A stretch of 64,000 bases of DNA from Caballeronia glebae (GTDB lineage Bacteria > Pseudomonadota > Gammaproteobacteria > Burkholderiales > Burkholderiaceae). The notes under the pieces are model-generated. The model saw nothing but the letters and a program-made list of their open reading frames with translations. It did no database searches and had not been told where the DNA came from. This document shows, in pieces, positions 28,649-37,842 of the stretch. Position numbers and translations under genes: made by a program. Within the stretch, counting starts at the first letter, position 1; each line of letters starts with the position of its first letter. The stretch lies in contig NZ_FCOJ02000011.1 of the NCBI RefSeq assembly GCF_001545035.1, positions 87,569-151,568 on the forward strand. Reading direction: 5' to 3'.

Positions 28649-31003
28649 ATGATGAAGAGCATGCCGCGCCGGCCCGCGCCCGCGCATCCGTTCAAACCCC
28701 GAGCAGGGATGCGGCTCATCTTCGGCAGTGCATTCGCGAGCATCACCGTCGCCGCATGGGCGCAGACGCCCCCGCCCGATACCGCCGAAGCGCCCGCGCC
28801 TGCTTCGGCTTCGGTCGCGCAAGCCGATACGCCGCCGACCACCGAACTGCCTTCGATCATCGTTGTTGGGACCACGCCGCTCGTGGGCGTCGGCACGCCG
28901 CTCGAAAAAGTGCCGGCCAACGTGCAGACGATCAAGGGCGCCGAGATCGAGGCGCAGCATGCGCCGACGATTACCAACTACCTGGAGAAGAACGTCGTTA
29001 GCGTCGACACGAACGACGCGCAGGGCAACCCGTGGCAGACCGACATCAACTATCGCGGCTTCACGGCTTCGCCGCTGCTCGGCACGCCGCAGGGCTTGTC
29101 GGTGTTCATGGACGGCGTGCGCATCAACGAGCCGTTCGGCGATGTCGTCAACTGGGATCTGATTCCGCAGGCCGCGATCCAGACGATGCAGATCATTCCC
29201 GGATCGAATCCGACTTTCGGCCTGAACACGCTCGGCGGCGCCGTAGCGGTGATGACCAAGAACGGCCGCAGCAATCCGGGCGGCAACGTCGATGTCGGCT
29301 TCGGCTCGTTCGGCCGCAAATACGCGCAAATCGAGCAAGGCGGCGTGATCGGCGACCATCTCGACTACTACTTCACCGCGAACATCACGAACGACAACGG
29401 CTGGGCCGATCACAATTCGAGCAAGCTGCGCCAGGCGTTCGGCAAGATCCGCTACACCGACGCCGACACGACGATCTCCGTCTCGATGGGCGGCGCGGAC
29501 AACACGCTGAACGGCTCGCAGACGATTCCGCGCTCGTTCATGGACAACTTTCGTCAGGCCTACACGTTCCCCGACACGAACGAGAATCAGGTCGGCTATC
29601 TGACGATCAATGCCGAGCACTACATCACGCCGAACGTGCAGTTGAGCGGCAACGTGTACTACCGCCACTATCGCAACAAGAACGTGAGTTCGAACGTCAA
29701 CGAGGACTTCGACCCGGACGGCGACGATGCCGACGAACTCACGCAAGCCTTCAACGATCAGTCGGTGATCGTGACGGACAGCTACGGAGCGAGTCTGCAG
29801 CTCACGCTGCTCAACAAATTGTTCGGCCACGACAACCAGTTGATCGTTGGCGCGGCGGGCGACTTCGCCAATTCGCACTTCACGCAGGCCGAGCAGCCGG
29901 CGGTATTCGAAGAGAACCGCGCGACCATCGGCACCGGGCCGTTCGCGCCGACCACGGACGCCAAGACGCGCAACGAGAACTGGGGCATCTACTTCGAGAA
30001 CACGTTCTCGTTCAACGAGCAATGGTCCATGACGCTCGCCGGCCGCTACAACTGGGCGAAGGCCACGATCGGCGACGAAAGCGGCGTGCAGCCGCTGCTC
30101 GACGGGAATCACACGTTCTCGCGCTTCAATCCGGCCGTGGGCTTCAACTGGAATCCGACGCCCTACTTCACCGCTTACGCCACGTACAACGAAGGCATGC
30201 GCTCGCCGACGGCCATCGAACTCGCGTGCGCGGACCCGAACGCGCCCTGCTCGCTGCCCAACGATTTCATCGCGGACCCGGATTTGAAGCCCGTGATTTC
30301 GAAGACCTTCGAGGTCGGCGCGCGCGGACGTATCGGCGGCCATACGACGTGGAGCGCGGCGGCCTACAGCACGACGCTGACCGACGACATCCAGTTCGTC
30401 AGCAGCCAGGGCGCGGCGAGCACGCTCGGTTATTTTCAGAACGTGGGCAAGACGCGGCGGCAAGGTTTCGAACTCGCGGGCCGCACGCAATGGGGACCGG
30501 TGGGCGTCGCGGCGAGCTATAGCTATGTGAACGCGACGTATCGATCGACGTGGACCGAGAGCAGCGCGAGCAATTCGAGCGCGGACGCCGACGGCAACAT
30601 CACCGTGCATTCGGGCGACCGCATTCCGGGCATTCCGGCAAACACGGTGAAGATGCGCATCGACTACAACCCGATCGCGCGCTGGAATATCGGCACGAAT
30701 CTCACGTATCGCAGCAATATCTTCGCGCGTGGCGACGAGAATAATCAGGACGTCAACGGCAGCGTCGCGGGCTATTTCCTGATCGATCTCGACACGACCT
30801 ACAACGTGACCAAGCAGTTGCAGGTCTACGCGACGGTGAAGAACCTCCTCAACAAGCGCTACGCGAACTTCGCGATTCTCGGCCAGAACTTCTTCGACGG
30901 GCCGAATCACACTTTCAACAACGGCGCGACGACGAACGAGCAATTCCTCGGCGTGGGCGCGCCGCGCGGCGTGTGGGTGGGAATGCGTTACGCGTGGAAA
31001 TGA
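28649..31003 (+). CDS. TonB-dependent outer-membrane receptor
   Basis: A 784-residue outer-membrane receptor. A signal peptide ends near residue 38 (AAWA/QT), followed by a proline-rich linker, a TonB-box-like segment (LPSIIVVG), and a plug domain (about 70-190) with INYRGF and GLSVFMDGVRINEPFGDVVNWD. The C-terminal beta-barrel ends in GVWVGMRYAWK. The ligand cannot be read from sequence. Its position beside pqq genes and a beta-propeller protein makes PQQ, a lanthanide or a metallophore reasonable candidates. SD AGAGGAG precedes the ATG. A strong hairpin terminator follows. Confidence 0.93.
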   Translation: MMKSMPRRPAPAHPFKPRAGMRLIFGSAFASITVAAWAQTPPPDTAEAPAPASASVAQADTPPTTELPSIIVVGTTPLVGVGTPLEKVPANVQTIKGAEIEAQHAPTITNYLEKNVVSVDTNDAQGNPWQTDINYRGFTASPLLGTPQGLSVFMDGVRINEPFGDVVNWDLIPQAAIQTMQIIPGSNPTFGLNTLGGAVAVMTKNGRSNPGGNVDVGFGSFGRKYAQIEQGGVIGDHLDYYFTANITNDNGWADHNSSKLRQAFGKIRYTDADTTISVSMGGADNTLNGSQTIPRSFMDNFRQAYTFPDTNENQVGYLTINAEHYITPNVQLSGNVYYRHYRNKNVSSNVNEDFDPDGDDADELTQAFNDQSVIVTDSYGASLQLTLLNKLFGHDNQLIVGAAGDFANSHFTQAEQPAVFEENRATIGTGPFAPTTDAKTRNENWGIYFENTFSFNEQWSMTLAGRYNWAKATIGDESGVQPLLDGNHTFSRFNPAVGFNWNPTPYFTAYATYNEGMRSPTAIELACADPNAPCSLPNDFIADPDLKPVISKTFEVGARGRIGGHTTWSAAAYSTTLTDDIQFVSSQGAASTLGYFQNVGKTRRQGFELAGRTQWGPVGVAASYSYVNATYRSTWTESSASNSSADADGNITVHSGDRIPGIPANTVKMRIDYNPIARWNIGTNLTYRSNIFARGDENNQDVNGSVAGYFLIDLDTTYNVTKQLQVYATVKNLLNKRYANFAILGQNFFDGPNHTFNNGATTNEQFLGVGAPRGVWVGMRYAWK

Positions 31004-31014
31004 CACATGAGGCA

Positions 31015-31055
31015 GCGCGTCGATGCCGTCACGGACGGCCCGACGCGCCGCTTTT
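31015..31055 (+). terminator. Intrinsic terminator after the TonB receptor gene
   Basis: A two-part stem: outer arms GCGCGTCG (31015-31022) and CGACGCGC (31041-31048), inner arms GCCGTC (31025-31030) and GACGGC (31034-31039), loop ACG. TTTT follows at 31052-31055 after CGC. It lies between convergent genes and should stop the plus-strand transcript. Confidence 0.75.
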
Positions 31056-31058
31056 CGC

Positions 31059-32129
31059 TCAACGTCCGACGATCGACCCCGCGCTCGGCGGATACGTGAC
31101 GATGCCCCACGCAAGCGGCAGATCGCCGATCTGCTTGACTTCCTTGTAGTCGGAGCCGTCGAGCACGTAGACCGCGTTCGAGCGCCCGCATGCGAGCAGC
31201 AGCTTCGAGCCGTCGGGCGTGAAGCTGAAGTGCCAGCAGCGCTGACCGACGGGCACGTCCTGCACATGCGCGTAGGTCGCGCCGTCGAACACCTGCAAGG
31301 TCTTGTCGCGCGACGCGGCGACGAGCAAGCGCTTGCCCGACGGATCGAACGAGACGCCATACGGACCCGTCTTCGTATCGACGGTCTTCACGGTCTTGAG
31401 GCTAGTGCCGTCGAGCACGACGAACTTGTTCGCGTTCTCCAGCGTGACGACATATTGCTTGCCATCGGGCGACCCCTTGATGCCGCGCGGACGCGAGCCC
31501 TTGGCGAGCTTCACCGTGCGCACCGGCTTGCCCGTTCCAACGCGATACACCGACACCGTGTCGTCGCCTTCGTTGGTCACGAGGATCAGCTTGCCGTCCG
31601 GCGAGAACTCGACGCCCTCGGTCTCATGGCCGCTCTTGACCGAATGCGTGACCTTCATCGTCTTAAGATCGACGATGGCGATCTCGGCGGGCGGCGAATT
31701 GGGGTCGTCGTCGTCCTTTTCCGGCTCGCCCGGCTTGGGCGGCCCGCCGCTTTCGCCCGGCTCGTAAGTCACATACGCATACGCGCCGAACACGCGCACG
31801 AACTCCGGATTCTTGCCGATCTTCACGCGCCGCACGACCTTGCCCGTCGACGTATCGATCTCCGACAGATCGCTCGTCACCTTGTTCGCCACGTAAAGAC
31901 GCGTGCCGTCCTTGTTGAGCGACAACCCGCGCGGGCCGTCCTTGCCGACATCCCAGGTCTTCGTGAGCGAGAGGTTGTCGAGATCGATCACGCCGACGCC
32001 GGCGTTCTCGGTCGTCACGTAGGCGGTCGGCGCGGCGGCATGCGCGACGTTCGCAGCCAGTGCAACCGCGAGCGATGGTGCGATCACCGACGCGCAGGCA
32101 ATGCGCGCCGCCTTGAATCTGACTTGCAT
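31059..32129 (-). CDS. Periplasmic YVTN/YncE-type beta-propeller protein
   Basis: A 356-residue exported protein. A signal peptide (about residues 1-30, ending VAHA/AA) is followed by repeated blades such as GPRGLSLNKDGTRLYVAN, GVEFSPDGKLILVTNEGDDTVSVY and GVSFDPSGKRLLVAA, forming a seven-bladed propeller. A proline- and acid-rich loop (residues about 123-148, with EKDDDD) interrupts the second to third blade. Homologues accompany PQQ-dependent alcohol oxidation genes. No catalytic residues are recognised; it may bind a cofactor, metal or partner. Confidence 0.88.
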   Translation of the reverse strand: MQVRFKAARIACASVIAPSLAVALAANVAHAAAPTAYVTTENAGVGVIDLDNLSLTKTWDVGKDGPRGLSLNKDGTRLYVANKVTSDLSEIDTSTGKVVRRVKIGKNPEFVRVFGAYAYVTYEPGESGGPPKPGEPEKDDDDPNSPPAEIAIVDLKTMKVTHSVKSGHETEGVEFSPDGKLILVTNEGDDTVSVYRVGTGKPVRTVKLAKGSRPRGIKGSPDGKQYVVTLENANKFVVLDGTSLKTVKTVDTKTGPYGVSFDPSGKRLLVAASRDKTLQVFDGATYAHVQDVPVGQRCWHFSFTPDGSKLLLACGRSNAVYVLDGSDYKEVKQIGDLPLAWGIVTYPPSAGSIVGR

Positions 32130-32299
32130 GGTCGTCTCCAGCGGTTTCGGTACCGATTGTTCGAGTTCGTGGGCGCACGCGCGCCGCGCGGCACGGCGCG
32201 CGTGCTGGCAGCCCCAACTTAGCTAATCGGCGCGGCCAAGGCAACGGCATGAGCCGGGAGAAATTCCCGAATTCCGCTGAAATTTCGCGTGACGCAAAT

Positions 32300-32827
32300 C
32301 TAGCGCGTCGCGGAGGAATCGCTCGCGAGGAGATCGACGAGCGCCTTCGCGCCGCGCTGCCACGACAAATCGGTGTTGCCGCGTATGTCGACCGATCGCT
32401 GGAAGAGCATCGCGCCGCTGTCCGCGTCTTCGATGCGCAGGTTCATGTTGAGGATGAGATTGCTGATCTTCTGCACCCAGCACACGCCGACGCGCGAAGC
32501 GCCGAGCGCTTGCGCCACGCGCCGCTCGCAGCCGTTGCATGCGTTCATGTCCTGCGTGTTTTTCAGCGTCGCGATGAGATCGCCCGCTTTCGCGTTGTCG
32601 GCGACGCGAAAGAGCGCGCGCTTGCTCAGGTCGTCGCGCAACGCGCCGCTCACCATCGCGAGGCGCTCGGTCTGAATGCGATCGATCTCGGCATCGTTGT
32701 AGGCGGCGTTATCGTCGATGAGCGTGCAGTCGAGCATCGCGATCGATTGCGGTGCGCTCTGCGCGAGCGCGTTAGTCATGATGAACGCAAGCGCGAGCGC
32801 GAGCATCGCGCGGACAGTGTGTGTCAT
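32300..32827 (-). CDS. DUF2380 domain-containing secreted protein
   Basis: A 175-residue protein with a signal peptide (about 1-22, ALA/QS) and a DUF2380 domain (SIAMLDCTLIDDNAAYNDAEIDRIQTERL...). Three cysteines follow: C98 and C101 in NACNGCERR, plus C115 in VGVCWVQK, besides C34. Proteins of this family co-occur with PQQ-dependent dehydrogenase genes; function unknown. SD GAGG lies 7 bases before the ATG. The same frame is open far upstream, but that is antisense to nothing real and inside sulP. It sits between sulP and the beta-propeller gene on one strand. Confidence 0.82.
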   Translation of the reverse strand: MTHTVRAMLALALAFIMTNALAQSAPQSIAMLDCTLIDDNAAYNDAEIDRIQTERLAMVSGALRDDLSKRALFRVADNAKAGDLIATLKNTQDMNACNGCERRVAQALGASRVGVCWVQKISNLILNMNLRIEDADSGAMLFQRSVDIRGNTDLSWQRGAKALVDLLASDSSATR

Positions 32828-32904
32828 GTGACAGCCTCGATGAAGGGCTTCCCGGCAAAAGCAGATCGCATGCCTGTCACGCGATAAGCGGCAATAAGCG
32901 GCGA

Positions 32905-35142
32905 TCAGGATGCCGCGCGCAATGCTTCGTCCGCGATTGCGAGCCGCGAGGCCATCATCTTCACGACGAAGCGATGCCATTCCTGCGCGGTCAACGGATC
33001 GTCGAGCTCGATCTTGCGCAAGGCCGCGAGCGTGAGACGGCGCAGGCGCGCGGGTTCGTCGGCGACGACATCCGCGCTGCGCGGCGCGTGCGTGTACACG
33101 GCCATCTCGCCGACGATCGTGCCCGGCCCGAACGAGCGCAGCCGCACCGAGCGGCCATCGACAAGCGGCAGCGACACGGTCACGCGCCCTTCCTCGACGA
33201 TATAGAGCGCATCGCCCGCATCGCCGCGACGAAAAAGCGCCTCGCCCGCGCCGACGTCGCATACGTCGAGACAATCCGCCAATCGCTGCAGCGCGCGCGC
33301 CGTGAAATGCGGTGCGAGCATCGTCCGAAAATCGCCGGCTGGCGTACGCGGTTCGAGCGTGCGCGTCGATGTGGCGAGCTGCTGCGCTTCGATCCATTCG
33401 AGGCCGGCGTCGAGCGTGTCGAACTCGTGGATGCCGAGCGAGAGCGCGCCGGTGCGCCCGAGCAGCGCGCGCGAATTGCGCGGCAAAGCGGTCAGCACGA
33501 GATCCGCGCCGATAGCCGCGCACGCCTGACGCAGCTTCACGAACGCGAGTGACACGGACGCGTCCATGCCGTTGGTCCAGGCGAAATCGAGCACGACGTA
33601 ACGCACCGGACGCGGACCGTGCGAGCGAATGCGCTCGCGAATGCGCTGCAGCATCGAGTTGGCGGAGCCGAAGAAGAGAAAGCCTTGCAGACAGACGCCG
33701 CAGATCTGATCGCCGCGATCGATCAGCAAGCGCGTTTCCTCGATGCTGCGCTCGACATTCGAAGTGCGCGTGCGGCCGTCGAACTCCATGCGCACGCAGC
33801 CCGCGCGGCCATAGAGCAGCGCGAAGGTCACGCACGCCGCCACCACGCCCGCGACCACACCCGCGATCACGCCATAGAACGCGATCACCGCGAGAATCAG
33901 CGGCACGAGCAGATACTCGTGCCACGTCAGCTTTCGATACGCGCCGACGAGCCAGTCCATCATGAGACGCAGCCCCATGTAGATCTGCATGCCGACGAGC
34001 ACCGGCACCGGAAAGAGCGAGACGAGATCGGGCGATGCGATCAGCAGGAACAGACACGCGAGCGCGGCGAACACGCCCGCGGCGCGGCTCGTCGCGCCGG
34101 CGCGCGCGTTGAGCATCGAGCGGTTATACGACTGATAGCCGACCATGCCGCCGAAGAGACCGCTCGCGATGTTTGCAAGACCCGCCGCGCGCATCTCGCG
34201 ATTGAGGTCGATGTCCTGCCCCGTGGCCGCGCCCATCGCCGTCGAATTCATGATGATCGTGATCGCCGACACCGACGTGACGATGAGCGTCTCGGGCAAG
34301 TGCGCGACGATCGCGTGCCAGTCGATCTCGCCGCGCGCGAGCGATGACGGCAGATGAAGCTCGGGAATATGCAGCGCGTGCGTCGGCACATGCTGAAGCA
34401 GCAGGCCCATGTCGCGCGCATCGTCGGGCGAGATGCCGGCGACGTGCAGCAGCACGTAAAAGAGCGCGATCCCGATGGCGAGCGTGATCGGCAATGCGGC
34501 CGCGTGCCGCCAGGTGCGCGCGAGAATCGTCGCGAGCGCGCCGACGAAGAGCGCGGGCGCCCATGCGAGCCAGTGCAGGTGCGCGAGCCTCGGCAACGTG
34601 TGCCAGTCGAGCGCCACACCCGTCAGCACGCGAAACGCACCCGCGATCAGCAGATAACCGGTGCCCGCGAGAAAACCGCCCATCACCGGATAGGGAAGGA
34701 ATTGCAGCGAGCGGCTGCGTCTGGACGAACCGATCGCGAAGAGAATGAGGCCCGTCACGAGCGAGCACAACGCGATGGCGACCAGCACCGTCAGCAGAAT
34801 GACCGTGGGCGTGCCGCCGTTCGCGCGCACGCTGCTCGCGACGCCCGCCGCGACGCCCACGAGAAACGCGGTCGCATTGCTGTCCGGCCCGCCGATGTTC
34901 ATGCGCATCGAACTCGTCACCGCGATGACGAACGCGGTCACGATGCAGCTCACGAGCGCGGTGGGCACGCCGAGTTCGGCATAGCGCGCGAGATCGGCGC
35001 TGAAGATGAGCGTGCCGAGGCTCATCGCGTAGCACAGCATCATGAGCGTGGACACGGTGCCCGCAGTGATGTCGCCGACGAGCGCAGCCATGCGCGGCAT
35101 CGCGCGCGCGAGGACAGTGCGATGTGTCGTGACTGGCTTCAC
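32905..35142 (-). CDS. SulP-family anion transporter with STAS and cyclic-nucleotide-binding domains
   Basis: A 745-residue inner-membrane transporter of the SLC26/SulP family. About ten to twelve membrane helices occupy residues 15-420, with the SulP signature region in FLPYPVMGGFLAGTGYLL. A STAS domain follows (about 450-590), then a CAP-like cyclic-nucleotide-binding domain (about 620-725) with LFRRGDAGDALYIVEEGRVTV and GPGTIVGEMAVYTHAPRSADVVA. The start is GTG at 35142, with an excellent SD GGGAGG; upstream ATG codons lie in non-coding sequence. Substrate (sulfate, bicarbonate or another anion) is not determined. Bicarbonate would suit a CO2 fixer, but that is speculation. Confidence 0.9.
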   Translation of the reverse strand: MKPVTTHRTVLARAMPRMAALVGDITAGTVSTLMMLCYAMSLGTLIFSADLARYAELGVPTALVSCIVTAFVIAVTSSMRMNIGGPDSNATAFLVGVAAGVASSVRANGGTPTVILLTVLVAIALCSLVTGLILFAIGSSRRSRSLQFLPYPVMGGFLAGTGYLLIAGAFRVLTGVALDWHTLPRLAHLHWLAWAPALFVGALATILARTWRHAAALPITLAIGIALFYVLLHVAGISPDDARDMGLLLQHVPTHALHIPELHLPSSLARGEIDWHAIVAHLPETLIVTSVSAITIIMNSTAMGAATGQDIDLNREMRAAGLANIASGLFGGMVGYQSYNRSMLNARAGATSRAAGVFAALACLFLLIASPDLVSLFPVPVLVGMQIYMGLRLMMDWLVGAYRKLTWHEYLLVPLILAVIAFYGVIAGVVAGVVAACVTFALLYGRAGCVRMEFDGRTRTSNVERSIEETRLLIDRGDQICGVCLQGFLFFGSANSMLQRIRERIRSHGPRPVRYVVLDFAWTNGMDASVSLAFVKLRQACAAIGADLVLTALPRNSRALLGRTGALSLGIHEFDTLDAGLEWIEAQQLATSTRTLEPRTPAGDFRTMLAPHFTARALQRLADCLDVCDVGAGEALFRRGDAGDALYIVEEGRVTVSLPLVDGRSVRLRSFGPGTIVGEMAVYTHAPRSADVVADEPARLRRLTLAALRKIELDDPLTAQEWHRFVVKMMASRLAIADEALRAAS

Positions 35143-35375
35143 GGCGCCTCCCGAACCGGGAAAACGGCAGACGTACAGGCTCGAACGCAACGTGCGCCGC
35201 AAAGTATCCGCCGCGCGCGAAGACACTGTCAATTTCTCGCGCCACACATGCGCATCAGCGTGTGCGAACGCGCTTTCCTCTGACGTGAACGCGCTTCGCG
35301 GTGGATTCATCGCGCCAACAGGAGTAACGTTGATTCGCGAGCGAACACTACAAACACTACACAAAGGAGGCGGCC

Positions 35376-35699
35376 ATGCCTGACGATCCCGCTCAATGGC
35401 ACGTTTTCGACTACGAAGGCTTCGAGATCCACGTGCAGCCGCAATTGAAGCTCACGCCCGAGCACGCGCCGCCGAGCGCGATGGAGCGCTACGTGTATAT
35501 CGGACATGTGTGCAGGCCGGGCGCGAACGCCGACACGCCGGGCGAAGCGGTGCACTTTCACGCCGATGGCGAGGACGCTTACAAGAGCGCGCAGGACGCC
35601 GTGGACGATGCGCGGCATATCGGCAAAAGCATTGTCGATGGCACGCATCCGGATCTTTCGGTGCTGCCGCTCGTGTCGCATCAGCATCATCCGGGATGA
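35376..35699 (+). CDS. Conserved hypothetical protein, 107 aa
   Basis: I do not recognise this family. The 107-residue, acidic, soluble protein starts MPDDPAQWHVFDYEGFEIHVQP and contains YVYIGHVCRPG, with His-rich ends (HFHADGED, SHQHH). A very strong SD (AAAGGAGG) precedes the ATG. It overlaps the start of the following VOC gene by 4 bp, so the two are probably translated together. Confidence 0.78.
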   Translation: MPDDPAQWHVFDYEGFEIHVQPQLKLTPEHAPPSAMERYVYIGHVCRPGANADTPGEAVHFHADGEDAYKSAQDAVDDARHIGKSIVDGTHPDLSVLPLVSHQHHPG

Positions 35700-36082
35700 C
35701 GAATCGAAGCATGGAACAATCGGACGACGATGCGGGCGTCGAAAGCCTGAGCGCGATCACGCTCGCGACGCACGACATGCCGCGCGCGGTGGGTTTTTAC
35801 GAAGCGCTCGGCTTTCGCATCGTGTATGGCGGCGCGAACGAGGCCTTCACTTCGTTCGCGTTCGGCAGTTCATTTCTCAATCTCACCAGCGAGACGCACG
35901 ACCCGATCCGGTTCTGGGGCCGCGTCATCATCTACGTGTCCGATGTGGACGCGTTCTATCGGAAAGCACTGGCGCATGGCATCGAGCCGCAGTTCGCGCC
36001 ACGCGATGCGCCCTGGAACGAGCGCTATTTCCATCTCACCGATCCCGACGGCCACGAACTGAGCTTCGCGCGTCCGCTCTGA
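35696..36082 (+). CDS. VOC-superfamily (glyoxalase-like) protein
   Basis: A 128-residue single-module VOC protein. It shows the paired beta-alpha-beta units of the fold: ITLATHDMPRAVGFYEALGFRIVY and VIIYVSDVDAFYRKALAHG, ending in YFHLTDPDGHELSFARPL. His and Glu positions typical of a metal centre are partly visible (H23, H118/E119-type GHEL). Substrate unknown. Start is ATG 35696, overlapping the previous stop; ATG 35711 is an alternative that would shorten it by five residues. Confidence 0.85.
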   Translation: MTNRSMEQSDDDAGVESLSAITLATHDMPRAVGFYEALGFRIVYGGANEAFTSFAFGSSFLNLTSETHDPIRFWGRVIIYVSDVDAFYRKALAHGIEPQFAPRDAPWNERYFHLTDPDGHELSFARPL

Positions 36083-36424
36083 TTCGCTTGGCGCAGGCAC
36101 GACGTTCGCTTTAGAACCAGTGACGGGTAACGCACGCATCGGCCATTTCATATGACCGATCGCGCACATACCCTCGCACGACGTTGCACGACGATAAGTT
36201 CAACGGCAGCACGCATCTTGCATGAACGATGCATGGCGAAAGGCGCGTTAAAGCTTGCTGTTGCTATTTCGCAAAAACGGGCACGGCTCAGGATTTGAAG
36301 CGTAGAGTTCAAGTGCTTTGTCAAGAACGTGGTGCGTCGCGGCAGGGGTTTCACGGATAGGGCTTCAATCATCGGCGTGTTCGGCCGTTATCCCTAACAT
36401 GAATGCCGCGTGCAGGAGACCGAG
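36083..36424. other. 342-bp intergenic region
   Basis: Lies between the VOC gene and a small hypothetical gene. It holds several short frames on both strands (for example 36148-36372 minus) without SD, codon bias or recognisable products. No promoter with a convincing -35/-10 pair and no strong hairpin was seen. Confidence 0.5.
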
Positions 36425-36673
36425 ATGAAATGCGCGAACGAGCAGTCCCTTCGTTATCAGGTCGAAAAGTGGCTCGCGCCGGGCAGCATGCCGGTGCATG
36501 TGAGGCAGTTCAGCCGCACGCGTTTCGACCGGCGTCGCTATGTGTGCGTCGAGGCGTTGCATGGCGCGGTGTCGCGAGCGCTGTTCTTTTTCCGTCACGA
36601 TGACGGACACTGGTGCGTTTATCCGCCTGCACCGAAGCAAAGCAACATGCGCGGCGAAAGACTCGCGGCTTAA
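36425..36673 (+). CDS. Small conserved hypothetical protein, 82 aa
   Basis: An 82-residue basic protein of unknown family (MKCANEQSLRYQVEKWLAP ... RRYVCVEALHGAVSRALFFFRHDDGHWCVYPP). No signal peptide or membrane helix. The ATG at 36425 has SD GCAGGAGA at good spacing; an earlier in-frame codon at 36410 does not. Monocistronic; the gene downstream is convergent. Confidence 0.7.
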   Translation: MKCANEQSLRYQVEKWLAPGSMPVHVRQFSRTRFDRRRYVCVEALHGAVSRALFFFRHDDGHWCVYPPAPKQSNMRGERLAA

Positions 36674-36719
36674 GCCGGCTTCATTCGCCGCCGCGCCGCG
36701 AACGATGAACGATTAACGA

Positions 36720-37334
36720 TCAGAAACGCAAATTGTTGAGAAACTGAAACCACATTGCGCCGAGCGGATTCGCCGGGTCGGCCGTTGCGGGTTCTTTCTG
36801 TTCCTTCTGTTCTTTCGGTTCCTTCTGTTCTTCCTTGGCCGTGACGGATTGTTCTTCCCGCTCCTTGGCCTCTTCCCTCGCCTGACGCGACTCATGCAGC
36901 GCGATCGCGCTATCCGCGATCTGCCGGGCCGCCGCCTCGTCGCATTGCGCGCCGAGCAGCACGCCGAACACGACATCGCGGTTATGGCCTTGCGACGCAA
37001 AACGCATCGCAAGCGACACACGTTGCGCATAGAGCGCTTCGCGCGCCTCGCGCTCTTTCGCTTCCCGCGCCTCGCGTTCCGCTTGCTCCTTGCGCGCTTG
37101 CTCTTCCCAGCGACGCATTTCTTCCGTGTAGATGCGGTCGTAGACCTCGCGCTGCGCGCGGTCGGAAAGAATTGCGTAGGCTTCCTTCACCTCAAGGAAC
37201 TTCGCGCGGGCGGCCTCTTCGTTCCCTACGTTGCGGTCGGGATGGCAGCGCATTGCAGCCTTGCGATACGCGCGTTTGATTTCTTCGTCGGTGGCGTGTT
37301 CGTTCACGCCGAGGGTTTCGTATAACGTTGCCAT
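36720..37334 (-). CDS. J-domain (DnaJ-like) protein
   Basis: A 204-residue cytoplasmic co-chaperone. The N-terminal J domain (residues 3-70) has the HPD tripeptide at 31-33 (RCHPDRN), needed to stimulate DnaK ATPase. It is followed by a long charged helix ([22 protein letters not shown]) and a C-terminal Glu/Lys-rich tract with [14 protein letters not shown] repeats. It lacks the zinc-finger and C-terminal domains of DnaJ. The ATG at 37334 fits the family start [10 protein letters not shown]. Confidence 0.9.
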   Translation of the reverse strand: MATLYETLGVNEHATDEEIKRAYRKAAMRCHPDRNVGNEEAARAKFLEVKEAYAILSDRAQREVYDRIYTEEMRRWEEQARKEQAEREAREAKEREAREALYAQRVSLAMRFASQGHNRDVVFGVLLGAQCDEAAARQIADSAIALHESRQAREEAKEREEQSVTAKEEQKEPKEQKEQKEPATADPANPLGAMWFQFLNNLRF

Positions 37335-37421
37335 CTTGCGTTCGGTGGATGCGGTCGACGGCCATCCTAACACGCAAAAAACGGGGTCTCTTCGCGCGAT
37401 GCGGCATTGCAACACGAGCGA

Positions 37422-37769
37422 TTAGCGGCCTGTTATCGTGCGTGCGGCCGTGCTTCCAAGCGAGTCGAACACGGCGCGCGCGGGTTTCAGATAGCGCGCG
37501 ATATGAAGCCGGATATTGACCACGCCCAGCACGAAGATCGCGAGCGTGACCAGCAGATAGTCGCGCCGCTCCGGCACGAACTGATAGCGCGTATGCAGCA
37601 GCACGAACACGATCCACGCGAACGCCGGCGCGTGCAGCGTCCAGTGGCGTTGCGCGAAATGCCACGCGATGCGGCGCACGTCGCGTCGTGATGCGCGATC
37701 GAGACCCGCAAGTTCGGCGCGTCGGCTGAAAGAGAAAGGCATGAATATCGGCTCGCTGTGCGCGGCCAT
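37422..37769 (-). CDS. Small membrane protein of unknown function
   Basis: A 115-residue protein with two predicted membrane helices (FAWIVFVLLHTRY and DYLLVTLAIFVLGVVNIRL). Family not recognised. Start uncertain: ATG 37769 or ATG 37742 (MPFSFSRRAEL), neither with a clear SD. It is divergent from the HD-domain gene, 73 bp away, and follows the J-domain gene region. Confidence 0.6.
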   Translation of the reverse strand: MAAHSEPIFMPFSFSRRAELAGLDRASRRDVRRIAWHFAQRHWTLHAPAFAWIVFVLLHTRYQFVPERRDYLLVTLAIFVLGVVNIRLHIARYLKPARAVFDSLGSTAARTITGR

Positions 37770-37842
37770 CGTCGCATCATAAAGCCTTGCGACAATCGCT
37801 CGTTTTCCGCTTTCAGCATACCCGCTCGACCCTTTCCTTACG

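Noticed and set aside
28586..31360. 924-codon minus-strand frame over the TonB receptor
   Set aside because: Antisense shadow with no domain or signal peptide.
36148..36372. 74-codon minus-strand ORF in the 36-kb intergenic region
   Set aside because: No SD, no codon bias, no similarity; an overlapping plus-strand frame is equally open.
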